64,000 nt of DNA from Sycon ciliatum (Eukaryota > Porifera > Calcarea > Leucosolenida > Sycettidae). Position 1 is the first letter of the stretch. Every line of letters begins with the position of its first letter. Both the position numbers and the translations under genes were made by a program. The stretch lies in contig NC_088645.1 in NCBI RefSeq assembly GCF_964019385.1, positions 37,648,132 to 37,712,131 on the forward strand. The letters run 5' to 3'. The notes below the pieces were generated by a model. That model saw only the letters and a program-made list of their open reading frames with translations. It searched no databases and was not told where the DNA came from. Below, in pieces: positions 31,660-41,917 of the stretch.

Positions 31660-32723
31660 CGCCGAACGCCTCCAAACTGTCAACGTCCTACCAGGAAAAA
31701 TGTGATATCCTGACAGTGTGCTGCCTCAATGATCTCCGCTTGCTGTGCCATGAATCCGAAGACATCGGGCACATCTCGAGTCATATAGAATAACCGGTAC
31801 TGGCCCCGTCGATACGATCCCACCATCAACCCTCTTGCTACACCAATGTCACCAAAAGCCTACGTTAGTATGGACTAACTGACGTGTATCCACCCTATTT
31901 GTGTTCAGCTTATAATAAATGTCGTTTGTTGTTCCACTGTGTCCACGCCCGGACTCATCCTTTCTCGTCTCTGTAGGTCAACTTCGTTAAATTTTGTTTT
32001 ATATTTGTGAACATGATGATATGATCACACTATCCCACTCTGAAGAGGGGTTAATATGCACCCAAGATATCACTTTAATCTACCAAGAAATCTATCGGTC
32101 CATGAGAGAGAATTCAATATACCTGGCTCTACTGCTAAACCTTGTGGAGTATGTGAATATTCTAAATGTTGATATACCATTACATCGTTTGACAGTGAAT
32201 GCAAACTCACGTTAAACCGATTTTCTCAGTTACCATTTCAAAAGGCTTTCGTGAAGTATCGTGCCATCTCATCCCTATCTCGCTTACAATTAGTCTAACC
32301 AGTGCGCTTGTCGACTAGTACTAGTAGAGACACCAAGTCTAAAGTATTTTTGACTTTGTTTAAGCGTTGCTTCCACAGTCTTCCACTTGGACGTTTGGTA
32401 ATGAAACACCGAAACGCGTGCTATGTTTCCAACGCTTCTAGGGCCACATTGTTGGTCATTGCCAACAGAAACCATTGTATATCTTTTAAAATTTGGGATT
32501 CAAAACATGCGCCTGTGGATGCGATGCAAGTCCTTCAGCGTACTGCCCGTACAATGGCAGTGCAGACGAGGGGCATTTTGTGACATGTGCACGTAAGAGC
32601 ACTGTGACTTACGTCTTTGATAGCGGTTTCAAAGTGCTTTGTTGTTCATGTGCCTTCATCGCGGTCGGTTCAGCCAGTACCTGTGACCTTCGTTGAGGAG
32701 GCCTAGCAAGGTCGAAACAGCTA

Positions 32724-32924
32724 CAGTCAACTTCGCTTATAACGACACTCGGCGGGGCATCAAAAAGATGTTCTTATTCGCGAAGTGTCGTTATACCCGA
32801 AGTCTTAATGACTCTTATTATATTATGTATTACAGTTGGATGGGACTTTGCTCTGGGCATGAAAATCCTGTCGTTATTCGCGAATTGTCGTTATATCCGC
32901 AGCCGTTATTAGCGAAGTTGACTG
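32724..32924. mobile_element. pogo-like MITE, 201 bp
   Basis: Ends CAGTCAACTTCGCTTATAAC and GTTATTAGCGAAGTTGACTG, TA on both sides (32722-32723, 32925-32926). Inner words TTATTCGCGAA-TGTCGTTATA are repeated near both ends. Confidence 0.8.
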
Positions 32925-32977
32925 TACATGTAGCTGTCTGGAGATTGAGTACTACATTAGTAGTCTGGCCGGTGTCT

Positions 32978-33012
32978 TGTACATGTACATGTACACTGTA
33001 CATGTACATGTA
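32978..33012. repeat. (ACATGT)n block
   Basis: TACATGTACATGTACACTGT and continuation. A 36-bp inverted repeat (CCAGAGTGTTGTAT / ATACAACACTCTGG) lies just beyond at 33184-33219. From 33060 to 34027 there is no gene I recognise. Confidence 0.6.
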
Positions 33013-34027
33013 CGTACACAGTACAATACTCAATCTGCGAACAGAACCTTTGCATGCTTGATAGACTCGGCAGGGAAGAAAACATACATGGAAAAGGAGA
33101 GTCAATGAAATCTAGGTTTTCCCAAGCCTGATCGCAGGCAGACCCGAACGTACATATACCTGTACAAGTACATTGTACCTAGCCAGAGTGTTGTATGTTA
33201 AATATACAACACTCTGGGTACAATCATAAAATTTCTATGATTATGCACATTCCTGGAAACGCACTTGAGTGTTTCAGCTTCCTCTTCCCAAGTGCTGTAT
33301 TTCCTCTTGTCACCGAACCTGAGAAGTCATTGGCATTGCTGTGTAGCATACACGTGAGACGCAAGGGCCTCCTTCAAGAGAATAATGTTTTGCAATGGTC
33401 AGGCGCCAACGTGAGTAAAGCCTTTATGGCCTAATATGACATCGACCTCATAATCAGCCAGCCGAAACTCACTTTGCCTTATGACGTCTACTACAGGAAT
33501 GTTGCACGATTCAGCGCTAAACGGTGACACACTGAATTGTCTTTTGGCCGAGACACGGATGTTCTTGATTAGAATAATGCAACATACATGTACATGTAAC
33601 TCAGTGTTGATGGTATCACTACAAGGCGATGTCGAGTGTTTATTTTTGTTTCTCAGGAATGCATAATTTCTTATGGGTGTTTTGACGTGGCACTTCAGTA
33701 GATTGAGTTCCCTTCGGGAACGGACACGATAATTTACTTTTTTACTTTACTTCAGTAGATTCCGGTTGACTCTGTCGATGCAAAGGCCGAACAGATCTTA
33801 TGAATAATAGTGACAAGGCCTCTTTCACGGGTAAACAAAACACAATTTGCCCAGGTGCAGGAATAGAACGCAATTCAAATACTGAAAACAATTCCATGAA
33901 AGGAAGAATGTAATTGATAATCCTACCCTACCCAAATACAACAGAATTCGAAGCAGTGAGTACTGACATAGAATGAGAATACCATACACTCTCACCAGAA
34001 GCAAACGTATTATGACTTATAACTATA

Positions 34028-34240
34028 TGCGATCGAGTCCACCAGCTAAACCAGATTTTGAACAGTCAGACGTGCACACTCTAGCACAAAACCGACAAGG
34101 AGTACTGAGACATTCCACGGCATGAAAGTCAGCTTGAGCACTGCTCGATAGCGCCAACTTGCCCTCTCCGCTTTGGAATTACCACTCATGTCCATGAGCC
34201 TTCCAAGTTCCAAGTTGGAAGGCCGTTCGTAGGCGCTATC
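34028..34240 (-). mobile_element. MITE of the GTAACATGGAA family, reversed and partial
   Basis: GCGATCGAGTCCACCAGCTA, GAGTACTGAGACATTCCACG and GCTTGAGCACTGCTCGATAG are reverse complements of the copy at 29100-29240, followed by the palindromic partner GCGCTATCGAGCAGTG. Confidence 0.6.
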
Positions 34241-34268
34241 GAGCAGTGGATATTTTATGACTTGAGGC

Positions 34269-34425
34269 AATCGGCTGGGATGACAGCTACACCATGCATG
34301 TACATGTAGCTCTGTGGCTAGAGCATCGCTGGTCTCAAACAAAGGTCCCTGGTTCGAGTCCTGGTGGTGACAGTCAATTATTTGTTCTTTAGACTTTTCC
34401 CGTTTGCGTCTTTCCAAACCAGTGA
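34269..34425 (+). mobile_element. tRNA-derived SINE with 19-bp target duplication
   Basis: A-box-like TAGCTCTGTGGCTAGAGC and B box GGTTCGAGTCC give a tRNA-type Pol III promoter; the body continues TTTAGACTTTTCCCGTTTG. The exact 19-bp word ATATTTTATGACTTGAGGC lies at 34250-34268 and 34426-34444, a target duplication typical of LINE-mobilised SINEs. It is not a working tRNA gene because the arms do not fold. A second copy of its 3' body (CAGACTTTTCCCGTTTGTGT) is at 34530-34588. Confidence 0.65.
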
Positions 34426-34741
34426 ATATTTTATGACTTGAGGCTCCTCGCGTGCTAGATGGTACGTGAAGTGTGTGGGTTACAGCGAGGGATCCGTCCC
34501 AACTGCCTGTGTGGATTCACAGGAAAACACAGTCAATGTTTTCTTCAGACTTTTCCCGTTTGTGTCTTTCCCTCAAACCAGTGAATATGATATCGTATCT
34601 TCTCTTACACATTGTTTATCTTATATCTTATCATAACTTAGTATCTTATGATGATTATTGTTTTTGACACTTTACACGAGGGTTCACAAATCTGAAAATC
34701 TAGCCTAGATCCATAAACGACGCGGAGCAAACGATCTTAAA

Positions 34742-34918
34742 AATTAAAAAAATCACGGTTCGGGTGAGACTCGGCCGAAGGCCGAGGTTTCCGCATCCGT
34801 AGGAACACCACCACCCTCTTGCATCAAGGCGCAGATGCAGCTCCTAAGCGGTGGGACGTGAGGAGATCAGACCCACCACAAAGTGGTCAATGACCGAAAA
34901 TCCCATTCACTGCCTTCA
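34742..34918 (-). mobile_element. tRNA-derived SINE (58136 family), head-truncated
   Basis: The reverse complement matches the 3' two thirds of the 58136-58463 copy: GTGAATGGGATTTTCGGTCA, CACTTTGTGGTGGGTCTGAT, TAGGAGCTGCATCTGCGCC, CGTGATTTTT. Confidence 0.75.
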
Positions 34919-34965
34919 TGAATGACCATCTAATAGCAATAAATCCGATATATTCTACCGTCAGC

Positions 34966-36398
34966 AGGGTCCAGCGGATAATGCCGGTATTATATACGGA
35001 ATTAGGAGACTATCCGAGCATCAGAGCATTATGGAGCATTAGAAAGGAACAAGACGAGCATTATGTGAGGTTTGAGCGACATGTTAAAGAGATTCATTGT
35101 CAATAATGTCGGGAAATCTCAGGTTTTGGCAACAATCGGCTATAGCCACGAGGTGCTACGCCATATTGCACCGGCACATGACTTTGTGATTGTGTACACA
35201 CGTAACACCTTTAGCACTAGTAATGCTACATTTACCTGAATACATAATGCCATTGCTACATAAAGTCTTTATGTAGCAATATAATCAGGTAAATGTACAG
35301 GTGATGTAGCATGCCCAACGTTGCAACTGAGGCTGTTAAACAAAATCTGTAACGATGATTTAAGAGGAGTTTTTTTTAGAAATCATGGAGAGCCATGGAG
35401 GAGACTTGACGTAGATCTACGCGAAGTGAATGTCAAACAGACGAACAGTAGTTTTCCTGTTACCAGTATGCCATCGGCTTTGGCCATAGCATCTCTAGCG
35501 ATTCTGAACACTGATCCATTGATAAATTTGCACCTGGATGATGGAGCGGCTATAATCAGAAAGAGCTTGTTCCAAATAACTGCCTTTGCCGAGTCCAGCT
35601 CAGCAGGCTGGAAAAGAACTACTTGTAGAATTTCTCATGGACGCAGTACCAAGTCGATTTGAGTGCTCAGCAGCGCGTGTCTTACTTTCCTGGTGAAGCA
35701 CGTACAGTTTGTCGTAGACGGTTGCAATGCAAGGCCTACAGTCAAATGCTATCAGAAAGAAGAGCGCTGTGGCCAACCATTTGTCTCCGCGCAACCTCAG
35801 GAGAAGAAGACAGCGCAGGCAGAGGATCTAGAGCGGAAAAATAACATCTGACCACATGTTTTCTGGATTTCCGCAAAAAGGGAGGAATCAAGATCTGAGA
35901 TCGTCTCTCAGGAACTGACCTCAAGTGAGCTGTTTCAGACGAAGACAATATTCACAGAGTGGAAGTAGTGACAGCTTGTCTGCAGGCAGGAATACTATTT
36001 GCTGATAAGCTTCATCTCAGGGATCACCTGTAATAATGGTTTCACCTCTCACTACATGGATATGTAAGGGAAAGGATTTGATACGCCCGCTATTCAGCAC
36101 CAGCCCCGTATCAAAGTTCCAATGGAGAGCAGCCAATGGAGACGCGATCATGTCTTATAGTGCTAAGAAGTGATGGGGCTCGTGAGAGATTTTGCAGCAG
36201 CGTCAGAGGCAGATCGACTACATGTATGCATCCTTTCCTGGAAGTATGACAATGCGCAGCATTTCTTCCATTTTTGTTCCAAACCAAGGGCATTATAGCC
36301 CTTGCTGAAGCATTATAATCAGCATTATAGGGTAGTTTTTGGAGCATTATGATTAGCATTATACGAACATTTTCGGAGCATTATTCGCTGGACCCTAG
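34966..36398. mobile_element. hAT-like element, 1.43 kb
   Basis: Ends AGGGTCCAGCGGATAATGC and GCATTATTCGCTGGACCCTAG; exact 8-bp flanks CCGTCAGC at 34958-34965 and 36399-36406. Sub-terminal GAGCATTA words are repeated on both sides. The end sequence is close to that of the 25144 MITE. The interior has frames of about 113 (35321-35662) and 60 codons but nothing that I recognise as a transposase, so it is a non-autonomous derivative. A hairpin (ACATTTACCTGA / TCAGGTAAATGT) sits inside at about 35229-35300. Confidence 0.8.
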
Positions 36399-36534
36399 CC
36401 GTCAGCACCACATCTCAACGGTGCGATGAAGGTTTTCCAACATCTCAATGACGTCGTTGATGTGTGGAAGGCGGTGGAATGTATTCTATTTCTTGCTATT
36501 CTAGTGTGGTTTGGTCAATGTGTACTTCCCAGTC

Positions 36535-36743
36535 TAAAGGCATAATTATGCGGATAATGCCGGTACAAAAATTGGCAGAATTCGGTACTTTTTCTGGTAA
36601 GTTTCATGCATGTTTGGTATGTGGATAAAGAAACGGAGCAGAATTCGAGGAATTGCCCGCCATAAGGTTTGTATGGTTCTGCCAATTTCACTGCTTTTCG
36701 AGCAGATTCTGCCACCTTTTCGAGCATTATCTGCATATGCCTA
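36535..36743. mobile_element. hAT-like MITE, diverged
   Basis: Inverted ends TAAAGGCATAATTATGCGG and CTGCATATGCCTA; the interior is a reverse-orientation match to the 25144-25335 MITE (GGCAGAATTCGGTACTTTTT, ATTGCCCGCCATAAGGTTTG). Confidence 0.65.
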
Positions 36744-36815
36744 CCGGTAGTTGCCATCCTTGCCAAGACTTCGAGACGGCAACTACATTAAAATACATGT
36801 ATGTATAATTACTGT

Positions 36816-36897
36816 ACATTGCTGGCAACTGAAATCCAACCCCCTTGCCGGCGCGCCGCGCCGGCAAGGGAGTCGGATTTCAGTTTCCAGCAATGTA
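36816..36897. repeat. Hairpin: ATTGCTGGCAACTGAAATCC arms
   Basis: Arms run through CCCTTGCCGGCGCG and its complement with almost no loop. The outer word GCTGGCAACTGAAATCC recurs as the arms of 54438-54582. Confidence 0.75.
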
Positions 36898-36924
36898 GGA
36901 CTGAAGGGAGGAAAAGGTTTAGTA

Positions 36925-37121
36925 CAGTCAGACCTCGTTTTTCCGGTCCTCTTTTATCCGGATCCCTCGCCATGCTGAAGAAATCTCTGGGTACCGATTT
37001 ACCGCATGTGTCATGCGTACATACTTGTACATGTACAGTATGTGTGTTCGCTTATCCGGTACCTCGCCTATCCGGATATTTTGTGGAAAACGGATGTGTG
37101 TGGATAAGCGAGGTCTATCAG
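36925..37121. mobile_element. pogo-like MITE, about 197 bp
   Basis: Left CAGTCAGACCTCGTTTTTCC, right GGATAAGCGAGGTCTATCAG, TA on both sides. Internal TATCCGGAT words are inverted. Confidence 0.65.
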
Positions 37122-37425
37122 TAACTGATCTGAATGCGAGTGCTTGTTTTGATTTACATGTATGCACTTTTTAGTCACTGACTGCCCCAGCACCAGGCAG
37201 AAGCGTCATTGATCAGCTGACATAAAAAAAGATTGTGCTCATCATGGCATCACTTACAAACAGTTCGGAATACTGCACATTGTGGCTTCAAAGATTGATT
37301 CTACGGTTAGTACTGCACACGTCCTATTCCCGAAGCCGGATGAATCTCCCAGGCCATGGCTCTTAGCGTCAAAGTCTCGAAAGTGGATCAGAACTTGGCT
37401 TACACCTGCGAGTGATTTGGCAGTA

Positions 37426-37602
37426 CACTAAAACCTTGCGTGAGCGACCTCTGGGTTTAGCGACCACCTGCTCTTAACGACCGTTCTTCCATGCACCGAC
37501 AGTTCTACAGAGACACTGTCGGACCTGGTTCTAAAGACCACCTGGCTTTAACGACCGCTTTTGTTTGCACCGTGGAGTGGTCGCTTAAAACAGGTTTTAC
37601 TG
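37426..37602. mobile_element. pogo-like MITE, 177 bp
   Basis: Left CACTAAAACCTTGCGTGAGC, right GCTTAAAACAGGTTTTACTG, TA at 37424-37425 and 37603-37604. GCGACC / GGTCGC words recur inside. Confidence 0.75.
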
Positions 37603-37829
37603 TACTCTGAGGGACGCACGGATGATGGTATCATGTGTCTTCCTATACACAACAGCCACATTGTGCAAGCCGACGGGTTAGTGACGGTGGTGTTCAGAGT
37701 AGCTTGCTAGTAAGTACATGTACATGAACATGTTCCTATCCTCTTTTCGTGTAGGGGCGAACCAGCCAGAGCGATGTATTGTACCTTTTAAGTTTTAATC
37801 CTCAAGATTAACTGCATTCCCTCAAACCG

Positions 37830-38065
37830 TATCGCCTTTTTGCCTTTCTTTTTAAATATCATTTTCCTCCCTTAGTCATCTTTTCTCTCATTTTCCTGCT
37901 CCCGTGGTGCGCACATGCAGCATTGATGTCGAGACCGTTATGGCCTGTGGAGCTTGGTATGTCACACTCACTCCACCATCTCACTTCGGGTTGGAAGCTT
38001 TCTGGCTACATTGTACTGTTAAGGCAACAAACAAAAATAAATCAAAAACAACAACAAAAATGGTT
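37830..38065 (+). mobile_element. LINE 3' end fragment
   Basis: TGTACTGTTAAGGCAACAAA followed by (CAAAAA)n parallels the tail of the LINE at 7582-8780. No RT coding sequence is preserved in this fragment. Confidence 0.5.
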
Positions 38066-38589
38066 GCTGCTTGATGTGACTCTGCTGAAAGTCCATCATT
38101 GGTCTCTTCAGTGTTCTTTGCATGGCGTGAATTTCGTAGAAAGAAAGTAAAACGAAGTGTACGGTTCGGCATGGCACAGCTCAATAATAAACATGGCAAA
38201 GAAGAAGAATAAAGGGAAGGACAAAATATCCTACGAGTTACGACTACATGTTTACGATGGCTCAACATACGATAGGACAAGGCGTTGAAAATGCTGCAGG
38301 TTGCTCACCATGCACATGCACATGCACATGCACATGTATACAGCAGGTACCTGTACATAACAATTGAAATAATCATCAAATTTTGTGTGTGGAACTCGAA
38401 TGTCAGTTGCTTTAGGAGAGTAGGAGAATAATCATTTGTGTCTGGAACTCGAATTTCAGTTGTCTTAGGAGCCAGGAAAGCTAAACATTCCCAGGTACCG
38501 TACAAATAACTGGCATGCAAGAAGATTGCCAATCATGAAATGGAGTAATAATGATAATACAAATACAAGATATCTGTTCGGTGGACACT

Positions 38590-38952
38590 TCACTTGAGTT
38601 GTCTCACGAGTTGTCGACGAGGTGGCTTGGATTCCTCTCCTTTAGAGTCGGTCAAAGATTGATATGTTGGCAATCCCTTGCGCGGATCGCTCTTCTCGCT
38701 GTCTTTCACACATGTACACTGTCCTACTGACCAGCTTGGTTTGGCGTATCCGCAGTCAGGCGGTGTCATTGCCTCCCTAGATGGCGTTCCTGTTCGATCT
38801 GCACGAACCACGACAGTGCACAGTGCCTCTCGGTGAAAGCCTCGTCGTCCAGACTTGCTGCCTCTTGTGGACTTTTGGCCGGGTGCACAACCACTTTTAG
38901 TCGCTGTGCTACGAGCACCTTCGTCCGTAGTCGAGGGTTTGTGTCCTTCCAT
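38590..38952 (-). CDS. h5: small basic protein, VVVR family
   Basis: 120 residues from the ATG at 38952. The N-terminus is Lys/Ser/Thr-rich; the core at residues 34-50 reads SGRRGFHREALCTVVVR, aligning with KRGLRRR...TTVVVR of h2. Then come Cys-containing sequence (VGQCTCVKD), LPTYQSLTD (94-102, compare PPPYAAIAD in h2), and the tail KPPRRQLVRQLK (compare KPRRILARQM in h1). A TATAAAA (38977-38983) lies only 31 bp upstream of the ATG, which would put the transcript start at the ATG; an AT-rich TATAATAA about 57 bp upstream may be the one used. Function unknown. Confidence 0.52.
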   Translation of the reverse strand: MEGHKPSTTDEGARSTATKSGCAPGQKSTRGSKSGRRGFHREALCTVVVRADRTGTPSREAMTPPDCGYAKPSWSVGQCTCVKDSEKSDPRKGLPTYQSLTDSKGEESKPPRRQLVRQLK

Positions 38953-38976
38953 TCTTCGGCTTGTTTTGACTCCGAG

Positions 38977-38983
38977 TTTTATA
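38977..38983 (-). promoter_or_regulatory. TATA box near h5
   Basis: Minus strand GTCTATAAAACTCGG. Its spacing to the ATG is unusually short; see the gene entry. Confidence 0.4.
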
Positions 38984-39252
38984 GACAAAGATCACACCAA
39001 TTATTATATTTGAACCAGCCACATCAATACACTCAAATCTCTGTATATTAGAACAGCTCCAGCCGGACTTGGAAATCAAGGAAGCTCCAGATAAATGTAA
39101 CTAAAAGATTGAATCTTCTCTTCAAAATGATTCCCTGTTGGCTTTTTGATTCTCGTTTTTATACATGTGCGTTTGGTTCTACTATAAGTATCGAACACGG
39201 GTTATACATGGCGTGGCCATAATGTACAATGTACATTGTGCATGACATTCTA

Positions 39253-39510
39253 CAGGTGCACAGGCCGCTACGCCATGGCTCTGTGCCAATCGTTCGCAAC
39301 ACTCCGCAAAAGGTCGCCTCTGGTAGCATGGATCCTTGCCGTGAACGTTTACTCTGGTGCAATCGCAGGTTCTACCCGCATTCTACAGGTGCACAGGCCG
39401 CTACGCCATGGCTCGGTGCCAATCGTTCGCAGCACTCCGCAAAAGGTCGCCTCTGGTAGCATTGATCCTTGCCCTAAACGTTTGCTCTGGTGCAATCGCA
39501 GGTACTAGCC
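39253..39510 (+). CDS. Tandemly duplicated signal-peptide-like exon
   Basis: A unit of about 130 bp occurs twice (from 39253 and from about 39386). Each begins after an acceptor-like TTCTACAG, has ATG in the context CGCCATGGCTC, codes for a basic then hydrophobic leader (MALCQSFATLRKRS-PLVAWILAVNVY-SGAIAG, hyphens mine; second copy MARCQSFAALRKRS...), and ends at GCAG|GT, a possible donor. I infer alternative first exons of a secreted or membrane protein; no downstream exon could be identified. A non-coding tandem repeat remains possible. Confidence 0.35.
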
Positions 39511-40078
39511 GCGTTAGTGTGTTTTCTCGAACAGAGGTAAGCTTCACCCTCCATACAAGGTGTGCTTTGACACGTCATATCAGAAAGCAGGAAACACATT
39601 ACCTCTGTGTTGCCATCTTCTCCTCTCCTCTAATAGGTCCGTCATAGCAGAAACACACATTGCACATGTACAATGTACACGTACACGTATAATGCATGCA
39701 CCAGCTCTCCCTGTCCCTGACCCTGACCCTGCTCTGCGCATTCATGTTGCGTGTTCGTGCATTGTGCCAAGCAGTGCACCTGCTCTCTGTGACGCACATA
39801 TGTGTACATGTACATGTACGAAGAGCTGATCTGTTGGCTTGCCCCCATCGCGCGCCCTACAACAGTACCAGGATTGTCACTCAATTATTTTCAAATTTGA
39901 TTGATCTTCTCAGTAAAGTGGCAGCGTGTGAGCACCTTACCATAATTATGAGCGTTTGGCCTTCCCTTCCCTCAACTGTATGAGTAACTATAAAAAAAGG
40001 CCAGTGAACCTGGTCAGGTTGGGTCGGACATGGCGGATGAAACACGCGAGTCATAAAGATGGGCCGGCAGTCAAATAG

Positions 40079-40243
40079 TTAATTGGGGCATTGTGCCAGA
40101 GCTCTGTAATTGCCCAATCGGTATTTTTAAGGAAAGCTGCGGAAGTCGATATCTACAACTCCCTCGTTTCGGACGAATATGGCGATGAGTACAGGGTGCA
40201 ATGTTTCAACGCCGTCAAGATTCCTTCAACTCATAGAGAATGA
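40079..40243 (+). CDS. Possible terminal coding exon
   Basis: A frame missing from longer ORF lists reads SSVIAQSVFLRKAAEVDIYN, SLVSDEYGDEYRVQCF, NAVKIPSTHRE and stop. Codon choice is G/C-ending and looks natural, and an acceptor-like TTGTGCCAG precedes it. I do not recognise the protein. It is short, so chance is a real alternative. Confidence 0.22.
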   Translation, partial: LIGALCQSSVIAQSVFLRKAAEVDIYNSLVSDEYGDEYRVQCFNAVKIPSTHRE

Positions 40244-40607
40244 AAATTCATTATTGCATAATGGATTTCCTGGGTATTGTTTTCTACTTATGTATAGTGG
40301 CAATCAGAACAGGCAAATTGCCTAATGACAATTGCAAGGCTAGAGAACAGCGAATAGTAGTAGTAGTAGTCGTAGTTATTATTTAACATCGAACAACTCA
40401 ACAGTGTTGACACACAAATTCAAAGAGCGCCGATGAGGCAAAAAGTTAAAAGTAAAAAGATGAGGCTATAGACAATGAAGAGGAGATGAAAAAATGGAGT
40501 ACAAGAGATTAAGGAGGAACTGCAAAAGACTGGCATGGCGGACGGAAATCGCCAAGTAATAGCGTCTGTAATAGTTCAGGCGTGTGTTGTCAGGATGTTA
40601 TGCTACC

Positions 40608-41045
40608 AGGACTAGGCTCTCTCCAAATCGGCTGGGCGAAAAATTCGCCGAAAACGAGACTTATCGAAAAATCGCTAAGCCTTTCGCCGACTTTGGAGGG
40701 ATCCCTTGAGAATCGCCTAAAATCTACCATTATGTTCTTGCAAAGCGCGTTTACGAACGAATGATGTTGCTGCATGCATGGCCGCTCCATTTCTCTACTT
40801 CAGTACTTGTAGTACAAGTACATGTACTAGTGCGTTGAGGTCGTGTGATTCGTGTCCTTTGACCTCCTCTCAAGCAAACATTAGCCATTAGGAAGAGCGT
40901 TACTAGTCCCCAAATCGGCCGGCCGAAACACTCACCGAAAAGGAGACTATCCCTAAGCTCTTCGCCGATTTTGGAGGGTTTTCTTTGAGAATCGCCGAAA
41001 GCTACGAAATCTTCCAATATCTCACCAATTTTGAAGGCAAAGTGC
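40608..41045 (+). repeat. Two direct copies of a 140-bp repeat
   Basis: CCAAATCGGCTGGGCGAAAA...TTCGCCGACTTTGGAGGGAT at 40608-40745 corresponds to CCAAATCGGCCGGCCGAAAC...TTCGCCGATTTTGGAGGGTT at 40905-41045. Type unknown. From 41046 to 41590 I see nothing else. Confidence 0.55.
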
Positions 41046-41589
41046 CAACAATAGACCTTTTGCACAATAACGGTCATATGATCCGAGACGGGGTATCCTC
41101 TTCGATTTTTGTGCAGAGTATCAGTTGTTGAGCATGGAGAAACCGAGTTTTTTCCATTTTGAAGATGGAGGAAAGAGTGTTGAGGGTTTGCCATCGAAGG
41201 CCTAGGATCCCGTGGGCGAACTGTCAAATGAAGAGCGGTCTGTGAAGCAACTGAACAGTTTTCTGCTGAATGAGGGTTGGTATCTGTCTGGATAAAGAAG
41301 GAGTGGTTGGAGCGGTACGTTTTCCGCGCTCAGTGAATATTTCGGATTACTGTAGTTTGAAATTTATTTTTATTTTCTCTACCTCTCCTCTGTCGATGTA
41401 GAGAACACTTCTCTATGCAGAACCCGGATGCTCCTAGAACTAAGAAGGGCACCATTTTCTCGAGTGTACAGTCATCATGCCTAACATTTCATGCGTCTGA
41501 GTGCATGAGTGATGAACCTCCGTTTCCCAGAGTGAGTGCTACACTACTCGGTTTTCCCCTTCATTATAACTCAAGCGCAGTTTAGCGTG

Positions 41590-41845
41590 TATTGGCTTGT
41601 GATTTCCTTTCTTCTGTTTGCTTGGCATTTATCGCTCCACAGGTACCCTCGGTCTCAGGTGCTCTCACATTTGTGCAATTGTTGATTTTGCTCCTGAATT
41701 GTCCTCCCTGTTGCTTTGCTACCGTCCTCCTCCTTCTTCCACCTGTTTTTCATAATTGGCCTCATTATGGCACTCGCTTCCATGTAATTGGGCTCGTAGC
41801 CCGTGTGCACTTGCGAATTCAAATAAAACATACATACATCCATAC
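41590..41845 (+). mobile_element. Probable LINE 3' end
   Basis: Pyrimidine-rich 3'-UTR-like sequence ending GAATTCAAATAAAACATACATACATCC, a short tandem tail like that of 63150-63230 (GAATTCAAATAAATCAATACC). No RT frame remains. Confidence 0.35.
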
Positions 41846-41917
41846 TATGCTTGCTCATCTGCAACGCAGGGGTGAGTCGCCGACGACAGTTAAGAGGGAG
41901 CTGATGGATTAGTACTA

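Larger units (their letters stand above)
29315..32585 (+). repeat. Local tandem duplication, copy B (carries h4)
   Basis: Partner of 25690-28465. Copy B has gained a minisatellite (29908-30085) and unmatched stretches near 30345-30520 and 32260-32490, which explains its greater length. Confidence 0.85.

Noticed and set aside
34311-34375. Functional tRNA gene
   Set aside because: A and B boxes are present but the acceptor and anticodon arms do not fold; the 19-bp flanking duplication shows a SINE.
35321-35662. 113-codon frame inside the hAT-like element as a transposase
   Set aside because: No hAT catalytic or dimerisation motif is visible; left as interior of a non-autonomous element.
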